Source: Blasia pusilla
Taxonomy: Eukaryota; Marchantiophyta; Marchantiopsida; Blasiales
Length of the DNA stretch: 64,000 nt
NCBI GenBank assembly: GCA_050084515.1
Contig: CM114274.1
Location: 5,332,001-5,396,000, forward strand
Direction of reading: 5' to 3'
The notes beneath the pieces are model-generated. The model made no database searches. It worked only from the letters and a program-made list of their open reading frames with translations, and was not told the origin of the DNA. The first letter of the stretch is position 1. The number at the start of each line of letters is the position of its first letter. Shown here piece after piece: positions 32,101 to 45,081 of this stretch. The position numbers and the translations under genes were made by a program.

Positions 32101-35100
32101 GGAGTCTACTATGGTGCTTCTACCAACTGGAGCAGGAAAATCCCTGTGCTACCAGGTTTGGTTTCCTCACCTTCTGCAAATGGTTTGGTTCTCATGTGAC
32201 GCTGTGTTTCAAGCTGAGAGTAGAGCTACTCCACAGTTGAGATAAAGAAGCTGTCACCTTTGGTATCCTTCTCTCTGCTGGTCTTGTATTTCCATGCAAT
32301 AGTCTATTTAATATATTGAAAAGAACTTTCTTCAGTTTTTATCATCAGTGTTCACTTTGGCTAACTCATGACTTGTGGACTGGATCTCTCAGCTCCCTGC
32401 ATATCTGCTGCCAGGCCTTACTTTGGTGATAAGTCCCCTGGTGGCATTGATGACTGACCAACTGCTCCATCTTCCTCCTTCGCTGCCAGGAGCTTTAATC
32501 AGTAGCGCTCAGGTACCTCACAATATACGGTGTGTCTGATTACTATGTTGAACCACTAATGCTGTAAGGATCAGACATCAATTGAATGTAAATTTCACGT
32601 TCAAGCGTCGCTTTCCTGTAACATGGACAACAAAAGTTCTGCAAGTGCATTATAAGAAGTTAAGTTTTTGGTTTTGAGTTGATTCGTGACTTAGAAAGGA
32701 CTAGAGCGGGGTCTCAGTGAAGCAATGTATGATGGATTGTGCCAGATCAGTTAAAGTAGTGGAAACAATTTGCTTCCTGAGTGTGTCTATCAACAGGATC
32801 AATTAGAGCTTCCCCTTAGATGTAAGACTTACAATTGATATACGGTGATACATAGATAGAGAGTATTGAGGTAGACTGCAGAATGCTCACTGAAGAGACT
32901 GATTGTTGTAATTGCAGACATTGCAGGAAAGTTATGAAACAATTTCTCGCCTACGTAAAGGTCAAATCAAGGTATTTTTTCTGCCCATAACTTTTTGAAC
33001 AGAATATTTATGAAGAGGTCCTTGAATACACTCTTTTCAGCAGGCATGGTCTGAGAAGTTGGGTCCTGCTATCATCAGGTCATTAACATGAATTTGAAGC
33101 CATTTGCTTATGAAGGATCTATTCTTCAGCACACATCTGTCTCAGGGTGCTCACTCTGCAAAGTGGAACTTGCACCATTGTCCCTGTGTACAAGCCAACA
33201 CTAACATAACATGAATTATTGTGCTTGCACTCTGAAGGTGCTTTTCATATCCCCAGAACGACTATGTGCTGAAAGCTTCCATCGAATACTGGGCGACTTA
33301 CCCAAAATCTCTTTGGCAGTCATCGATGAAGCTCATTGTTTGTCAGAATGGTAAGTTTTACTTCGAGCACCAAATGGTTCCAAGTTTATTTTAAGATTTA
33401 TTTCAGTATTTCCTCCTAATCAGATTCCATGTTTGCAGGTCGCATAACTTCAGGCCTTCGTATTTCAGATTAGGAAATGTTCTGCAGCAGATGAAGGTGC
33501 CATGTGTTCTTGCAATGACTGCGACGGCCACAAAGAAAGCTGAAAGCTCAATGTTAAAATCACTTTGCATCTCATCTGCTGATGTTATTCAAGCTTCCCA
33601 TGTGCGGGAAAACCTCGTGCTTTCAGCTTCAAGGGAACCTAACAGGCCAGTAAATCTAAGCCAATCCTCACTCATCGCCACATAGAGTAGTAAGCTATGT
33701 GTTGATATCATATCCCGTCATCAAGATATGTGGTATACTTTTAACTGAAGAAGTAAATGATTTACCTGCCATCCATAGTTTAAAGTTCCAAAAGTGAGTA
33801 TCCATCTTCTTGTGCTAAGGAGTTTCTAAGAAATGGAATGTATTCTCATTCAGGGACAACCGACATTGCAGACTATCTGATATGATCTTTTGTTGTGCGT
33901 CCAGGCTCAAGTCTCTTCTTTCATTGCTCCAAAGAAGTCCATTTTCTGAGGCTCGAAGCATCATAATCTACTGTACCTTCCAGGTATGAGCTGCATGCAC
34001 CTTTGCAAATCCGATTATGTCTGTCCTCTCCAATTGGATTCATTTCTCTTGGTCCTGCTGACAGGAAAGCGCTTGGAAATCATTGTGGTTGATAGGGTGA
34101 CTGAGTCTTGTATCTGAAGGCTCTGGTCTAAATGTGTTCTGGACCGCCTACGTTACCTGACAAACTATCAGCAAGCCACTCACCAACTGTTCTGAGTGGT
34201 TCTCGAGTGGACTCTTGATATCTGACATCATTGGACATGAATTATTCCCGACCACTGTTTCTTCCATTGTAATGGTATCTGGTTGCCTGAATCCTCATTC
34301 TGAAGATGAGACTTGAAAAGGGTTAGGTTCCTTTGCACTTAGTGACATGTAGCCAGTACTCATATTTCTTATTTCTAAACCACCCCATTTTGAGCGAGCA
34401 ACTTTTTTGGAACAGGCGGAGACAGACTACATAAGTGGGTACCTTCACCAGAATGGCATTCAAGCAAAGGTGCATGCCCTGATTCTGATACTTTGTAATG
34501 GTAACTCTCATGAATTGTGACGCACAACAAACAAATTTGTGCCTGTTATCATAACAAACCTCTAATCAGGGATGAAATATCTTGCAGAGTTATCATGCAA
34601 GATAACTCTGCACGATAGCTCTAAGACTGCAAGAGCTGCGTGCACCTCTGAGTGTCTTGTTTCAGCTAATCATTACAAACCTCTAATCAGACATGAAATA
34701 TCTTGCAGAGTTATCATGCAAAGAAGGCGAGCCAGGAGCGCAGCCGCATCTATGACCAATTCTGCCGCAACAAGCTTAGAGTGGTAACAGTAACTAACAG
34801 GACTTTGTTTGCCTAGAGTGATGAGAGTGAAAGTTAAAAGCATTAGCCACCGCCTGTGTATATTGTGCATTTTCGTTTACTTGGGATTTATCCACACCGT
34901 TGGTGCTTTGCAGGTCGTAGCGACAGTGGCCTTTGGAATGGGTCTTGATAAAAGTGACGTCAGGGCCGTAAGTCTCAGTGCTCACTTTTAGTTTAATCAG
35001 ACCACTCATCTTATGTTTTCCTGCTAATTGATGAATATGATGAAGTTCTGGGTTGAGCGCAATATCCATAGACTGTCCTTTTCCTATCTAAATGTAGTAG

Positions 35101-38100
35101 AAGAAGCTTTCATCACGACTGAGAATTTAAACAAATATTCATAAGTTATTCTACCAAAAGAGTCTTGTTGCAAAATGTTTGCCAACTACTAGGGACAAGG
35201 CTCCTGGCCAAGTGTAATTATTTGGAGAACTGAGTACTTTTGGATCTATTGGGAAGACCTTACTACATTTTTGTAAACATGTGGTTATTGACAAATAAAT
35301 CGATGCAGATTATTCATTACAACATGCCCCGCAGCTTGGAGCATTATGTCCAGGTAAGAGCATGCTTTTCTCACGTTTTCCTCGAACACACAATCTTCAT
35401 TGTTGAACTTGTGTGGTGTAAGTTTCTTGGAAGGCATTTGGTATGCACTAATATTTTCAGTTTTAAGTTGGTCGGATCAACTTTAAGAAAGTCTAGTTCG
35501 AAGCAATCCTAGAAAGCTTTCTAAGGGCAAAGCGTTGCATCATTGAGCTAATCAAGTAACATTACTTATTTTTATCCACCAACCTTTCCTGGATGCTGCA
35601 CACCATGCAGGAAACTGGCCGTGCTGGTCGTGATGGCAAACCGGCCTACTGCCATATTTTTCTTGATGATGGAGACTACTTGAAGCTCCGAAGTCTTGCG
35701 TACAGGTTCTGGCTTTAACCTATCATTGTCAATAATTTGTACTTCAGTGCCCGGAGCCCTTCATTTGCCTGCTTTGTTTTGCCACTGGAACGGTGTTGGC
35801 AGAGCTGGTTATCTCCTAACTACTTTGTTATGTGTCAATTTGGGTGTTCCAGGTTTTTGTGGTTCGAAAGTTTTTAGTACATTTGACCACGTATTACTCA
35901 AGAACTCAGTTGGTCATTGTGCCCTTGCAGTGATGGAGTGGACGAATATTCAGTGGGCAAATTCCTGTCTCGAGTCTTTGAGGATTGCTCCGACTCCTCA
36001 AAATTAGGGCAGCCAGTTTCGATTATCATTGAGACTGCTGCTAGGGAATTCGACATGAAGGAAGAGGTACAGATGTTTCGAACTTCGCATTCGATACAAG
36101 ATTAATGTCCAGAAATAGCTCCACTGTAATCAGGTAATCATTGTTATCGTAGTAAGCAGTTGGTTCCATGAGTATGTTTTTGAGGCTGATCTCTGGAGGT
36201 AAGTAACAATTATAGCATCATATGCTGAGTATCAAGATCCAGATCCTAGTGCTTAAAATATGGAAAGATGGGAGTTTGAGAGGAGATCCACGAGTGTTGC
36301 TAGAAAGTGGTTTTCTTGCCTGTCTTTTGAACATAACTGCTACTCCTTTTGTTCCTGCATCTTCATTCTCAACGCAGGAGAAAATATTGTGAAAGCTCCC
36401 GACCTTTTCCTGGGCCCAGATGTGTGTTTCAAAACTTCTGTCATGCATGCTATATGAGGAAGATATACCGAAATATATTAAATTATGATAATCCAAGGCG
36501 ATCTCTTCTGAAACGCAATTGATTTATGACGTGCCAGGTCATGGAGACAGTTTTGTCATATCTAGAGGTTGGAGAAGTGCAATATGTCAAAGTCCTCTCA
36601 AAGCTGAGCACAACATGCGCACTAAGCTTCCACCGGAGCTCTCCAGCCTCACTAGCGAATAGGAGTACTCTTGTAGCTGCTGTGATGAAGAGGTTTTCTC
36701 CTATTCTATTGATCATTCTATTCTGTACTTGCTTGCTTCTCATGTGACGTTGGACCTGCATATATGTACTGGTTGAGAATAGCACTTAAAATTATGGATT
36801 GTGGTTCCGCACATTTTCCTTTGAAATCCATCCCTGTCGCAGCTCATTTGCCACGGGGCAGTTGTCCATTTATTTGGGAGATAACTGCTCACATTGTTTA
36901 ATTGTCGGGCTTGTGTTTGTCTTCTAAGGAGCCAAGAAAAGCAAGGAAGCTATGTCTTTGACTTGGTGTCCCTAGCAAATTCCTTACGACTTTCCCTATC
37001 CGATGTTCAATTTGAGCTCAGGAGACTCCAGGTGCCTTATCATTGCTGCAACTTATTTGATTTTGGCTGCTTCTAGGGTCTCATGCCTCTATTATCTACA
37101 CATTTGAAGTGCTGATGTGTACCTATCTCATGAAGGATGAAAACTTCTGCGGAGATGGATTATCAAAGCAAGGAGTTACTCACCTATTTAGACTTGGGGT
37201 TTGAGGGCTTCTGCCTGCACAGACTGTCCACAGTCTGCAGGCAGAATTTTCTGGTTTTAAGTTTGATAGATGGTGACATAGACTCGACAATCCTGCAGGC
37301 TGCGGGGGAAGTTATGTACGAATATCGTGACCCGGCGTTATGCTTCAGTGTGATGAGAAAACCTGATGACATTTGTCTGCTTGCCTCTACAATCACCGGT
37401 CGTGTAACCGAAGTTGAACAATGCAAGGTACTTTCTATCTGTCCATATGGTTGTGCTGCCTCCGTGATGTGTCCTAAATTTGTTGTCTTTATTTCAGTAC
37501 CTGCACTAGCTCCTCAAGTTGCCCAACTAACCTCTGCAAATGTGGGGGTTTCTGTCTTATGGAGCTTGCTTGAGCACATTCACATCTCAAAATGTCCTAC
37601 TTGCTTTTGCAGGTTCGAAAGATCGATGCTGTGTACACAGCCTTGTTGGCTGCTGTTAAAAGTGGGGAGGAAATCCTGTCAGAGGAGAACCATGCTTCAG
37701 TCTCTCCTCAACAAGCTTCTTTGCAAGCTTCCATCAAACTGTATTTTGATGAAGACGAGGATACAGTCATCTCTGACAAAACGCCTAGCATCATAGAAGC
37801 GAACAGGTTTGAAACGCCTACCAGTTGCTTTCTATTCTTCAGTTCTACTTAAAGCATTCATCGTCGTATTACGAGTGGAATGATATTCATGAGTAGTAGG
37901 AAGCTTATATAATACTATTTTGTGGATCGAAATGGAGTCTAAAGTGCGGACTTGCGTCTTGATGCAGAAACTTTCTGCGGGCAGACATAAAGGTATGGCA
38001 CCTATCATCTTCGTTAAGTGTCTCAACTTGGCATATGATGTGTTGTAACCCGGTTTCAAAGCTGCTAAGTGGGGTGTATTTGCAACTGTTTGATTACAGG

Positions 38101-38662
38101 ATTTCGTGAGGTCAAATAAGCATCCCGGTCTCACTGGTAGGGCTGTTGCACGCATCTTCTATGGATTATGGAGCCCAGCATTTCCTTACTCAGAATGGTC
38201 CAAAAATCATTCATGGTACGAAGTGGTCAATTTGAACCTGCTTGTAGTTGCAGGATTTATATTATGCTATACTAGAAAACTTCTAGAAGCTTGTTCAAAC
38301 TGCTATGACAATCAGCTGCTTGCTTCATCTGGGAAGGCTGAATTGAATGTAAAGGAAACAATATCAAAGCTCTGAAGAGTCTGGAAGACACGGAGTGTGT
38401 CGGAGTGGTTAGTTGTCCTTCCCCCGAAGCAAATAAAGGTAGAGAATGGGGTATGAGCCAAAGCCAATAACTGTTCATGACTGCTAAGACCATTTGAACA
38501 CACGGCTGAAAACAAGATTCATTGGCATTACGATTGTTCACTTAGGATCCTTTTGAATGCAGGGGCAAGTACGAAAGAGTAGATTTTGGGGCAATCAAAG
38601 AGGCTGCTACCGCGGAGATTCTATTGCAGCATGCAAACAATCGCATGATGAGTAACTCTTAG
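29175..38662 (+). CDS. RECQL4: RECQL4-type DNA helicase, complete 20-exon gene
   Basis: Nuclear 3'-5' RecQ helicase of the RECQL4/Sld2 class, acting in replication initiation and repair. Exons: 29175-29304, 29724-32155, 32393-32512, 32918-32971, 33238-33350, 33439-33645, 33905-33983, 34416-34469, 34709-34783, 34914-34967, 35309-35353, 35611-35705, 35931-36066, 36538-36692, 36929-37031, 37155-37427, 37613-37806, 37968-37992, 38100-38215, 38563-38662. Phases close to about 1519 residues. Residues 1-60 are an Sld2-like domain (LKQWEREFQIQHGRPPSKHD, then SLYREY across intron 1). A SAP-like motif lies near 400-440 (LKQMLLRRGLALIGNKATLI). The helicase follows: FRTGQ, LPTGAGKS (about 845), IDEAHCLSEW (about 942), VATVAFGMGLDKSDVRAV, ETGRAGRDGKP. 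The C-terminus has GRAVARIFYGLWSP, as in RECQL4. The start at 29175 was chosen because Sld2 similarity begins there; an in-frame upstream Met at 29052 exists. Intron 6 needs a GC donor or an alternative GT/AG pair; the exon 16 acceptor is the least certain. Longer than human RECQL4 because of a low-complexity N-terminal half. Confidence 0.93.
34549..34722 (+). repeat. Duplicated intron 8/exon 9 boundary with decoy acceptor
   Basis: A ~50-bp block including TCTTGCAGAGTTATCATGCA occurs twice, 121 bp apart. The second copy is the true acceptor: exon 9 begins at 34709 and continues SYHAKKASQE. The first copy soon runs into a complementary arm and forms GCAGAGTTATC-ATGCAA-GATAACTCTGC. Confidence 0.8.
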
Positions 38663-40369
38663 CATCCGAATTGGATCAAGCAAGGTACAATTTTGGCTCA
38701 AGTTAATCAGAGTTTCTACAGTGTTTATGTCAATCAAATTGGCGTTATTTTCTTGAAAGACGAGATAAAAATTAGTGGAGAAGATTTTCTTTTTCCCAAA
38801 TTATCATTAGTTTTAGTGACACTTCAAGGATACCAATTCTAGAAGAACGAAGGGGGCATGATTAGCCAGTCTACAAGTGAGAGTGCATAAGTTTCAGTAT
38901 CGGTGTGATATGAATCTTCCCGACTGTTGGCTTTCATCACAGATATGTATTTCGGGTGTCTTGATATTTGGGAAGTTGAATTTTTCGATAAGTGAGAGCT
39001 ACATCTCTTTCGAAGCTACAAAGAAGTAGCTAGGTGTGGGTAACTGCATTTCTTTTGCTCTGGAGCTCACAAAGCCATGTCAAGATCACGTTTTCTAATT
39101 CAAAGATCTTTCCAGAATAGGTCAATGACGATGGGGCTTTTGTGTGGAACAGGATTGGCAGGCATGTGAAGTTAGCACACTTAAATGCTCAAGCCTCCCC
39201 AGTCGGATTGTGCACTTGGAAATGGAGAGCTTCTACTTCATAAATGCACGTGGGGTATTCCAGTGAGTAGTAGTGCACTCATTTCCCAGTCACAGATGAA
39301 GTATGTGGAGGCACTCGATACCTTATGTCAGGAGAACTTAAATATTTTCAAGTGCCTTGGAGTATGCATATTACTGGGGGGCTACCATGTTCTTTTGACT
39401 CGGACCTTGGGCGAGTTTGAGAATCTATCTTGAATTTTGATCTTCTCAGATTTGCGCCAGCGACCTTAGTATCTTGGACCATGCATCTTGGAGTGGGAGT
39501 TACGTTGGCTGAAAGGCTACGAACGCGTTCACAACCGGCGACAATTTCGTGGCAAATTGACTCCATCCAAGGCAGAGCAGCTCACGGGAGGGGGAAGATC
39601 GTTCAACGTTTTTTATAGTCAAAATGTGAACAAAAATGGATCTTGACCCAATAAATAGTTTTGCCAACGCAAATGGCGCAGGCATTTTTAAGTACTTGTT
39701 TTCTACGTAGCGGAGGCACGGGAAGCGCGTCTTGGCATTCAGAATTCCAAGAAGGTAGTACCATCGTCATATTCCAGTCGGTACCCGGTCGTCTTATAAA
39801 AAGTTCAGTGCGGAATCCCAGAGGAAACTGGGAAGTGTTACGTTTCTCCTCTGAACATATTTTCACGACCCAAATCCCGAGTGTTGTGACCAGTTGGGAT
39901 CATTCAATTGTGGACCAATTTTCTCCCACTCCCATACCCTATCAAGTCCTCAGTAGAAGTTTCCCATCTCCGCGATAAGGAAACAGACTTTTAGAGTCCG
40001 CAGTGCAACAGCATGGTTATGATATGCTAGAGTCCAGTCCGTATTGCGGATCCTGGAGTAGCACATGGAACCAATAATCTTAAATGACCCAAACAAGTAA
40101 ACAAGGATAAATGTTCTAAGGATATGCTCCAATAACCAAGAACCCAAGAACAATAGAAAAAGTACGCAATTTGCAAGATTGAGTCATTTTGTAAGCAAAG
40201 TTATTGTCGGTAAGATCATAGATGAACCGCAAAGTCATGATGGAAGTGAAAAGTGAGGTGAAACATCTAGTTACCAGATTTGTGAAGGATAATTACTTTG
40301 ATGTAAGTCACATTGTTCGATGTCTAGGACATATGCAGTGTTTGCATAAGCATCCGTATGTCATATCTT
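38663..40369. other. Intergenic region downstream of RECQL4
   Basis: Presumably includes the RECQL4 3' untranslated region. No other gene, RNA or mobile element recognised; open frames here are short and show no family pattern. Confidence 0.5.
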
Positions 40370-40499
40370 TTCAGATAGATCAACAAGTATCCAAATAGCA
40401 CCTTCGAGGAGATTGGAGGATAGTTTCAAGAGGTTGAGAATGACATGTTGAGGCCTTGGGTAATCTAAGAAACTAGGTTTCTCCTTCGTTTTGGCTCCC
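40370..40499 (+). repeat. Fragment of E1-type terminal unit B
   Basis: Diverged but collinear with the start of unit B: an AGATAGATC-like start, TAGCACCTTCG, GACATGTTGAGG, then TTCTCCTTCGTTTTGGCTC. It ends abruptly where the dispersed repeat at 40503 begins. Confidence 0.6.
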
Positions 40500-40502
40500 A
40501 CA

Positions 40503-40740
40503 CTCTTGAGCGAGTGAGGCATAATATGATTTTTTTGGGTCAAATTGGGAGTTTTTATGAGCTCAAGAGTGTAGGACATTGCATTTGAAGTCTATAAACC
40601 TTTGTATCTCTTTAGAGGCTCTAAAGGAATGGGATCAAGTCAATAGCCATTGGATTGGATTGGGTTGTCGTTTTATTTCATTGGTTTGATACCTATAGTG
40701 TGAGCATAACAAAACACACAAATTTTTTTATCTATGTTAA
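40503..40740. repeat. Dispersed repeat, copy 2
   Basis: Collinear with 26127-26390 from CTTGAGCGAGTG to GTGAGCATAACAAA and the T-run that follows. Joined directly to the terminal-repeat fragment at 40370-40499. Confidence 0.75.
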
Positions 40741-41779
40741 TATTTTTGCAGAAGCATAGATATAAGTAGCGTGGAAAGTAGGACCGATAGTGTTCTAAGT
40801 AAGAAAAATGCAGAGCATAGAAAAATAGTGGTAGGAAATGAATCCATATGCTGACAAGGTCTACGGGAGGCTAGTTGAGAATTTCAGTAGTGACCTGCAA
40901 AGATACAACAAATATTATGAGTATAGTCTAGTAAAAAAAATTGTAAATCCGTAATGAAGAAGAACAGAAACAATAGTATATACTCACAAGATTTTCATGT
41001 TGTACTTCAGGCACATTTGTGTTTGTTAGATGATGTAACAAGCAGATTTGGATCATAAGTTATATGTGCTATGTTTGCCAAAGATGGATTGGTTCCTGAG
41101 AGTGGGCTGCCCTGTGGCAAAGTGGAAGATGATGGTTGTGGCGGAACAGTAGCAGGAGTAGAGGAAACAAAGATGATATCGTGAAACTCAGGAAATAACT
41201 GCATTTTTGGAGAGTTATCGAGGTCAATAGGACGGGGGATAAACTCTGGTAGTTTGCCATCATCACGTGCAATTTTCATGTGATCAATCAACTAAGTTGC
41301 TTTTAGAGAGGACAGATCTAGTAACATTGCAAGTGGTAGATGCATCTCATGCCTAGGTGTTATGAGCTGATCTAAACGAATACCACCACTGATGAGATTG
41401 AACATTCGCGTGGCATGCTTCCTTGTGAGGGATGTCTTCTTGAAGTCAACATTCTTGAATTTTAGAGCTTCCTTCTAGATTCCTGTAAAAGGAGTGGATA
41501 ACGTTGAAATAGTAAATGATGGGTTCGTTGGTAATAGATTATTGGAATGACGAGAGAGCAAGAGATGGGAAATAGATGAAGAAACTGAGGTGATACCTGA
41601 AGCGGAGCCATCCTTATGAATTCGGCGAAATTTTGAGTCCCACATCTGGCCCTATGAAATGAAACTCTGTAACTGTCGTCCAGTAACTCCATGTTCCAAA
41701 AATGTTGGCATCACTCCTATATTGTCTAAATATTTCATCTGATTTTCAATATGTGATGTATAACATGGCCTCACATCGT

Positions 41780-42421
41780 TGTCACGTCTTTTAGGATAGA
41801 TCGATGAGATCTAGTAGAGCACCTTCGCGAGTAGTAGAGAACAGACTCAGTAGGTCGAAGATGACCTGTTGAGGCCCCGAGAAACCTAAGAAAGTAGGTT
41901 TTCCCTTCGTTTCGGCTCATTTGGAGCCATATTGAGGAACTTACTATTTTAGGTAAGTGTCATTTTGAGTATATGGTCCATTTATATTTCTGGTAAGTGG
42001 CCTTTGGCCTCCTATATTAGGTCAAGAGCTAACGAGGTGACTTGGGAGCATCGGTTACCATGGAGAGAGCTTAGGAGAGGGGAGGGGTATACCTCAAGGA
42101 GAGAGAGCTTGAGAGCTCATTCTCTCTTTGTTGAACCTCTTGGCATGAGGCGGCGGAGATATTATCTTGCTTGCCTTGTGTGTGTAACCCAAGCCTCTCA
42201 TTATGAGAGTGGTTTTGGTTTAACATTGAGAAAGACAGGTGAGAGTGCACACATTTGAGAGCTATGGTGTTGAGAGAGATTGGATCTTGATTTATTGGAG
42301 ATATTTGGGTATTTCTTGTCTCGTTGTTTGGATGCCACGAGTTAGCATGGGATCGTGCGTGTTTGTGTGTGTGTTCGGTGACAGTGCTGTATATTGTGTA
42401 GCGATGTATATGCGCACGACA
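41780..42421 (+). repeat. Solo terminal repeat of the E1/E3 family (B joined to A)
   Basis: A 642-bp copy from TGTCACGTCTTTTAGG to TGCGCACGACA: unit B (41780-42295) directly followed by unit A (42296-42421). The flanking tetranucleotides are TCGT and TCTT, differing at one position, so a decayed 4-bp duplication is possible. Its existence shows that B and A behave as one contiguous unit in at least some events. Confidence 0.85.
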
Positions 42422-42775
42422 TCTTCTTGTTGAGTGTTAATGTCGTTTAAGATCATATTGGCAAAATCGAGATTGTTCACAATAACCCGAGTAGTGAATG
42501 TTAGCAAGCATGTTATAAGAGGTAGTAGACAATAGAGGAATTCACCATGAAAAGTAACAAACCTTTGGTTGAGCTTGGTATGGCTGCTGAACTATGTTGG
42601 AATGATGATCTACAACAAAGTCTGGTAGAGTTGGAATATCTTCATGATGATTGGCTTGCTGTCCAATTTGAGGGACATGAGTAGGAGGATGAGCTTTTCC
42701 TGCTGATCTTGCGACACATCCATGTGTTGAGCTACCTCGAGATGCCATATCTCTTAAAATGACATACAAAGAAAA

Positions 42776-44955
42776 TTAATCCTGCAGATGATGATTATGT
42801 TGTCCAAACACTTTGAAGTCTGTAGGATGTAGTTCTCCAAATATCCTTAGCTGGTTTCTAGCCTTCATTCGAGAAAGCATGACATAAGCAAGGCCTACAG
42901 CAAACACAAACTTAACAACTAAAAGACAAGGACCAAAAGAACCCTGACTTTTGTGACTCGTCATTGTGTCGGAAAGAATTAGTGGGAATGTCCTTTTGAC
43001 ATATTTATAGTGGGATGCATACCTGAGAGTGACAAATTTTGACCTACTAATGAGCAAAGATTTGTTGTTTAATAAGATTGTCACCATAACTCCTACCAAG
43101 TCCTCACCATTGTAAATTAAGTCTATCACTTTAGCCAATGATCCATTGGCAGCTTGCAATTTCAAATTAATATTTGAAGTAGGCATAACAATAGAATGCA
43201 ATCCAATATATGGCAACTGGTAGAATGTGTTCTCTTCTAGCCAAGGACTGAATTCAGGTGTGAGTGGAGTATATGATGTAACAAGTACTTTTACAATAGA
43301 TGCATCTCCAAAAAAACGCCTTGAAGCAAGCACATTGAATGTTGATACATCTTCACAAATTGTTCATATAATTGTCATGTCATGGTGAATGAAATCAACA
43401 GTTTCATTTTCTGAAATAAAATTTGCAGACAAACAATTGTTAAGTTGGACCTATGTAGGTTGCATATGTCTAATAGAAGTAAGAAATTTAAGGTAGTCTG
43501 GATCATCTGAATGTCCCACTCGAGTTGATAATTCAAAGGTCAGAATATTAAGGATGTCAAGTGGCAGTTGGTACAATAATGATTGGTTTTTTGGCTACAC
43601 ATTGGAGGTGACTTACACATGTCACCAACTAAGATGACTAGTTTTTTACCAAATGGATTCATATGATCATTATTACAAACCTCATTCAAGCGCATCACAA
43701 CTATTTGTAGAAGTTTTGGTGTTTGCATTGAACTCTCGTCTATAACAATGACGTGAGCAGATTTCAACCTTAAATAGGCATTGGAAGTTGGGTGCATAGA
43801 TGGGAGATCACCTTTTATAGGTATTGCAAAAGCATAATGAAAAGTGGTGGCCTCATTGTGAAGCCTAACAACAGCAATGTCTACTATTGCCGTTAGCAAT
43901 GGGTTCATTCCTGCCTTAGTCCATACTTTGTGCATGAAGGTTATATGTGAAATATGTCTTGCCACAACTAGGTGGACCTTTCACAAGTATGAGATCTGAT
44001 GTAAGGCTAGGCATAGTATTGAAAAGGGTTAACTCATCATTAAGAGTAGAGAGCTCGGTATCTATGGTAGGGATCTCACATGGTGGAGAGGAAGGAGTAG
44101 GATGGAATGAAGATTCCAAGAGCATCTCCATGATGTCCATATCTAATTCGGGTTGTAGAATGTCAGTAATTTTGGCAAGGATTTATGAAATGTGAACTTA
44201 ACCCCATAAATTCTTTATAGCAAGGTATTAACGAGAGTGTGAACATCCTAAATGTTATTAACTATTTTTTCCTATGCAGACACTCATGTAAATAGGTCCA
44301 GCATTGTAAGTCTGAAGATACATTAAGCTTCAGATTGAATGAAATACTTTGGAGCAAGGCTGCGTAGTGAATTTCATTCCATTGATGTAGAGGGTAGAAT
44401 TCAGTACGCCGAACAACACGGTTTGTATGTTACACAATATTTCCAAGATTGTCTAGGGCAAAAAAATTACTCATATTCACAAGGTACAGTTTGACTGACT
44501 CATAACTTGATTGGTACTCATAGAACATAATGTCTTCAAGTTGTAATGGCCTATTAGAATAAAGGAAAATATGATGAATGCAAGCAAGAGAAGCATTCTT
44601 GTATAGTGAGCTACGACGGTATGGGGGATTGGAGTCAACATAGTGAACAACTTGTGAGAAAAAAATACTAGGTCTTTGCATAGAGGTTAATGCACTCTCT
44701 AGCAAGGAAATAGATCTATTTAGGACTACTCCATAAATCAACTTTAACTTGATCTCATCTAAGCCTCCTAACCCTAGGCATCTTGCAGTGTTAGTATTTA
44801 TGTCCAAGGATCGTGTTGGTTCAAATTTAAGTGCATATTTGAGTGGATAGAAGGATTAGTCAGTGTTTATCACTCGTTGTATGTTCATATGGGCTTCCCA
44901 TAGTAATAAAAGCAAAGGGTGGTAGGGTATTACATTATGATGGTCTATAGATGGT
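42776..44955 (-). pseudogene. Helitron PIF1-type helicase domain, decayed
   Basis: Would unwind DNA during rolling-circle transposition. Order on the minus strand: a pre-helicase region (44807-44430), Walker A as LVKGPPSCGKTYF (about 44000), then NEATTFHYAFAIP, a DESSM-type Walker B in AHVIVIDESSMQTP (about 43740), and KLVILVGDMCKSPP (about 43640). The C-terminal helicase half (43333-42776) contains TMTSHKSQGSFG and YVMLSRMKARNQL, the conserved PIF1 end motifs. At least four stops or frameshifts separate the pieces. The codons upstream continue on the far side of E3. Confidence 0.85.
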
Positions 44956-45081
44956 TGTCGTGCGCATACACATCGCTACACAACATATATCGCTGTCACC
45001 GAATACACACATAAACACGCATGATCCCATGCTAACTCATGGCATCCAAACAACGAGACAAGAAGTACCAAAATATCTCCA
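44956..45081 (-). repeat. E3 terminal unit A2 (126 bp, outermost)
   Basis: Element-sense TGGAGATATT...GCGCACGACA. Its outer edge abuts the TGGT target duplication. Matches A1 (45588-45712) closely. Confidence 0.88.
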
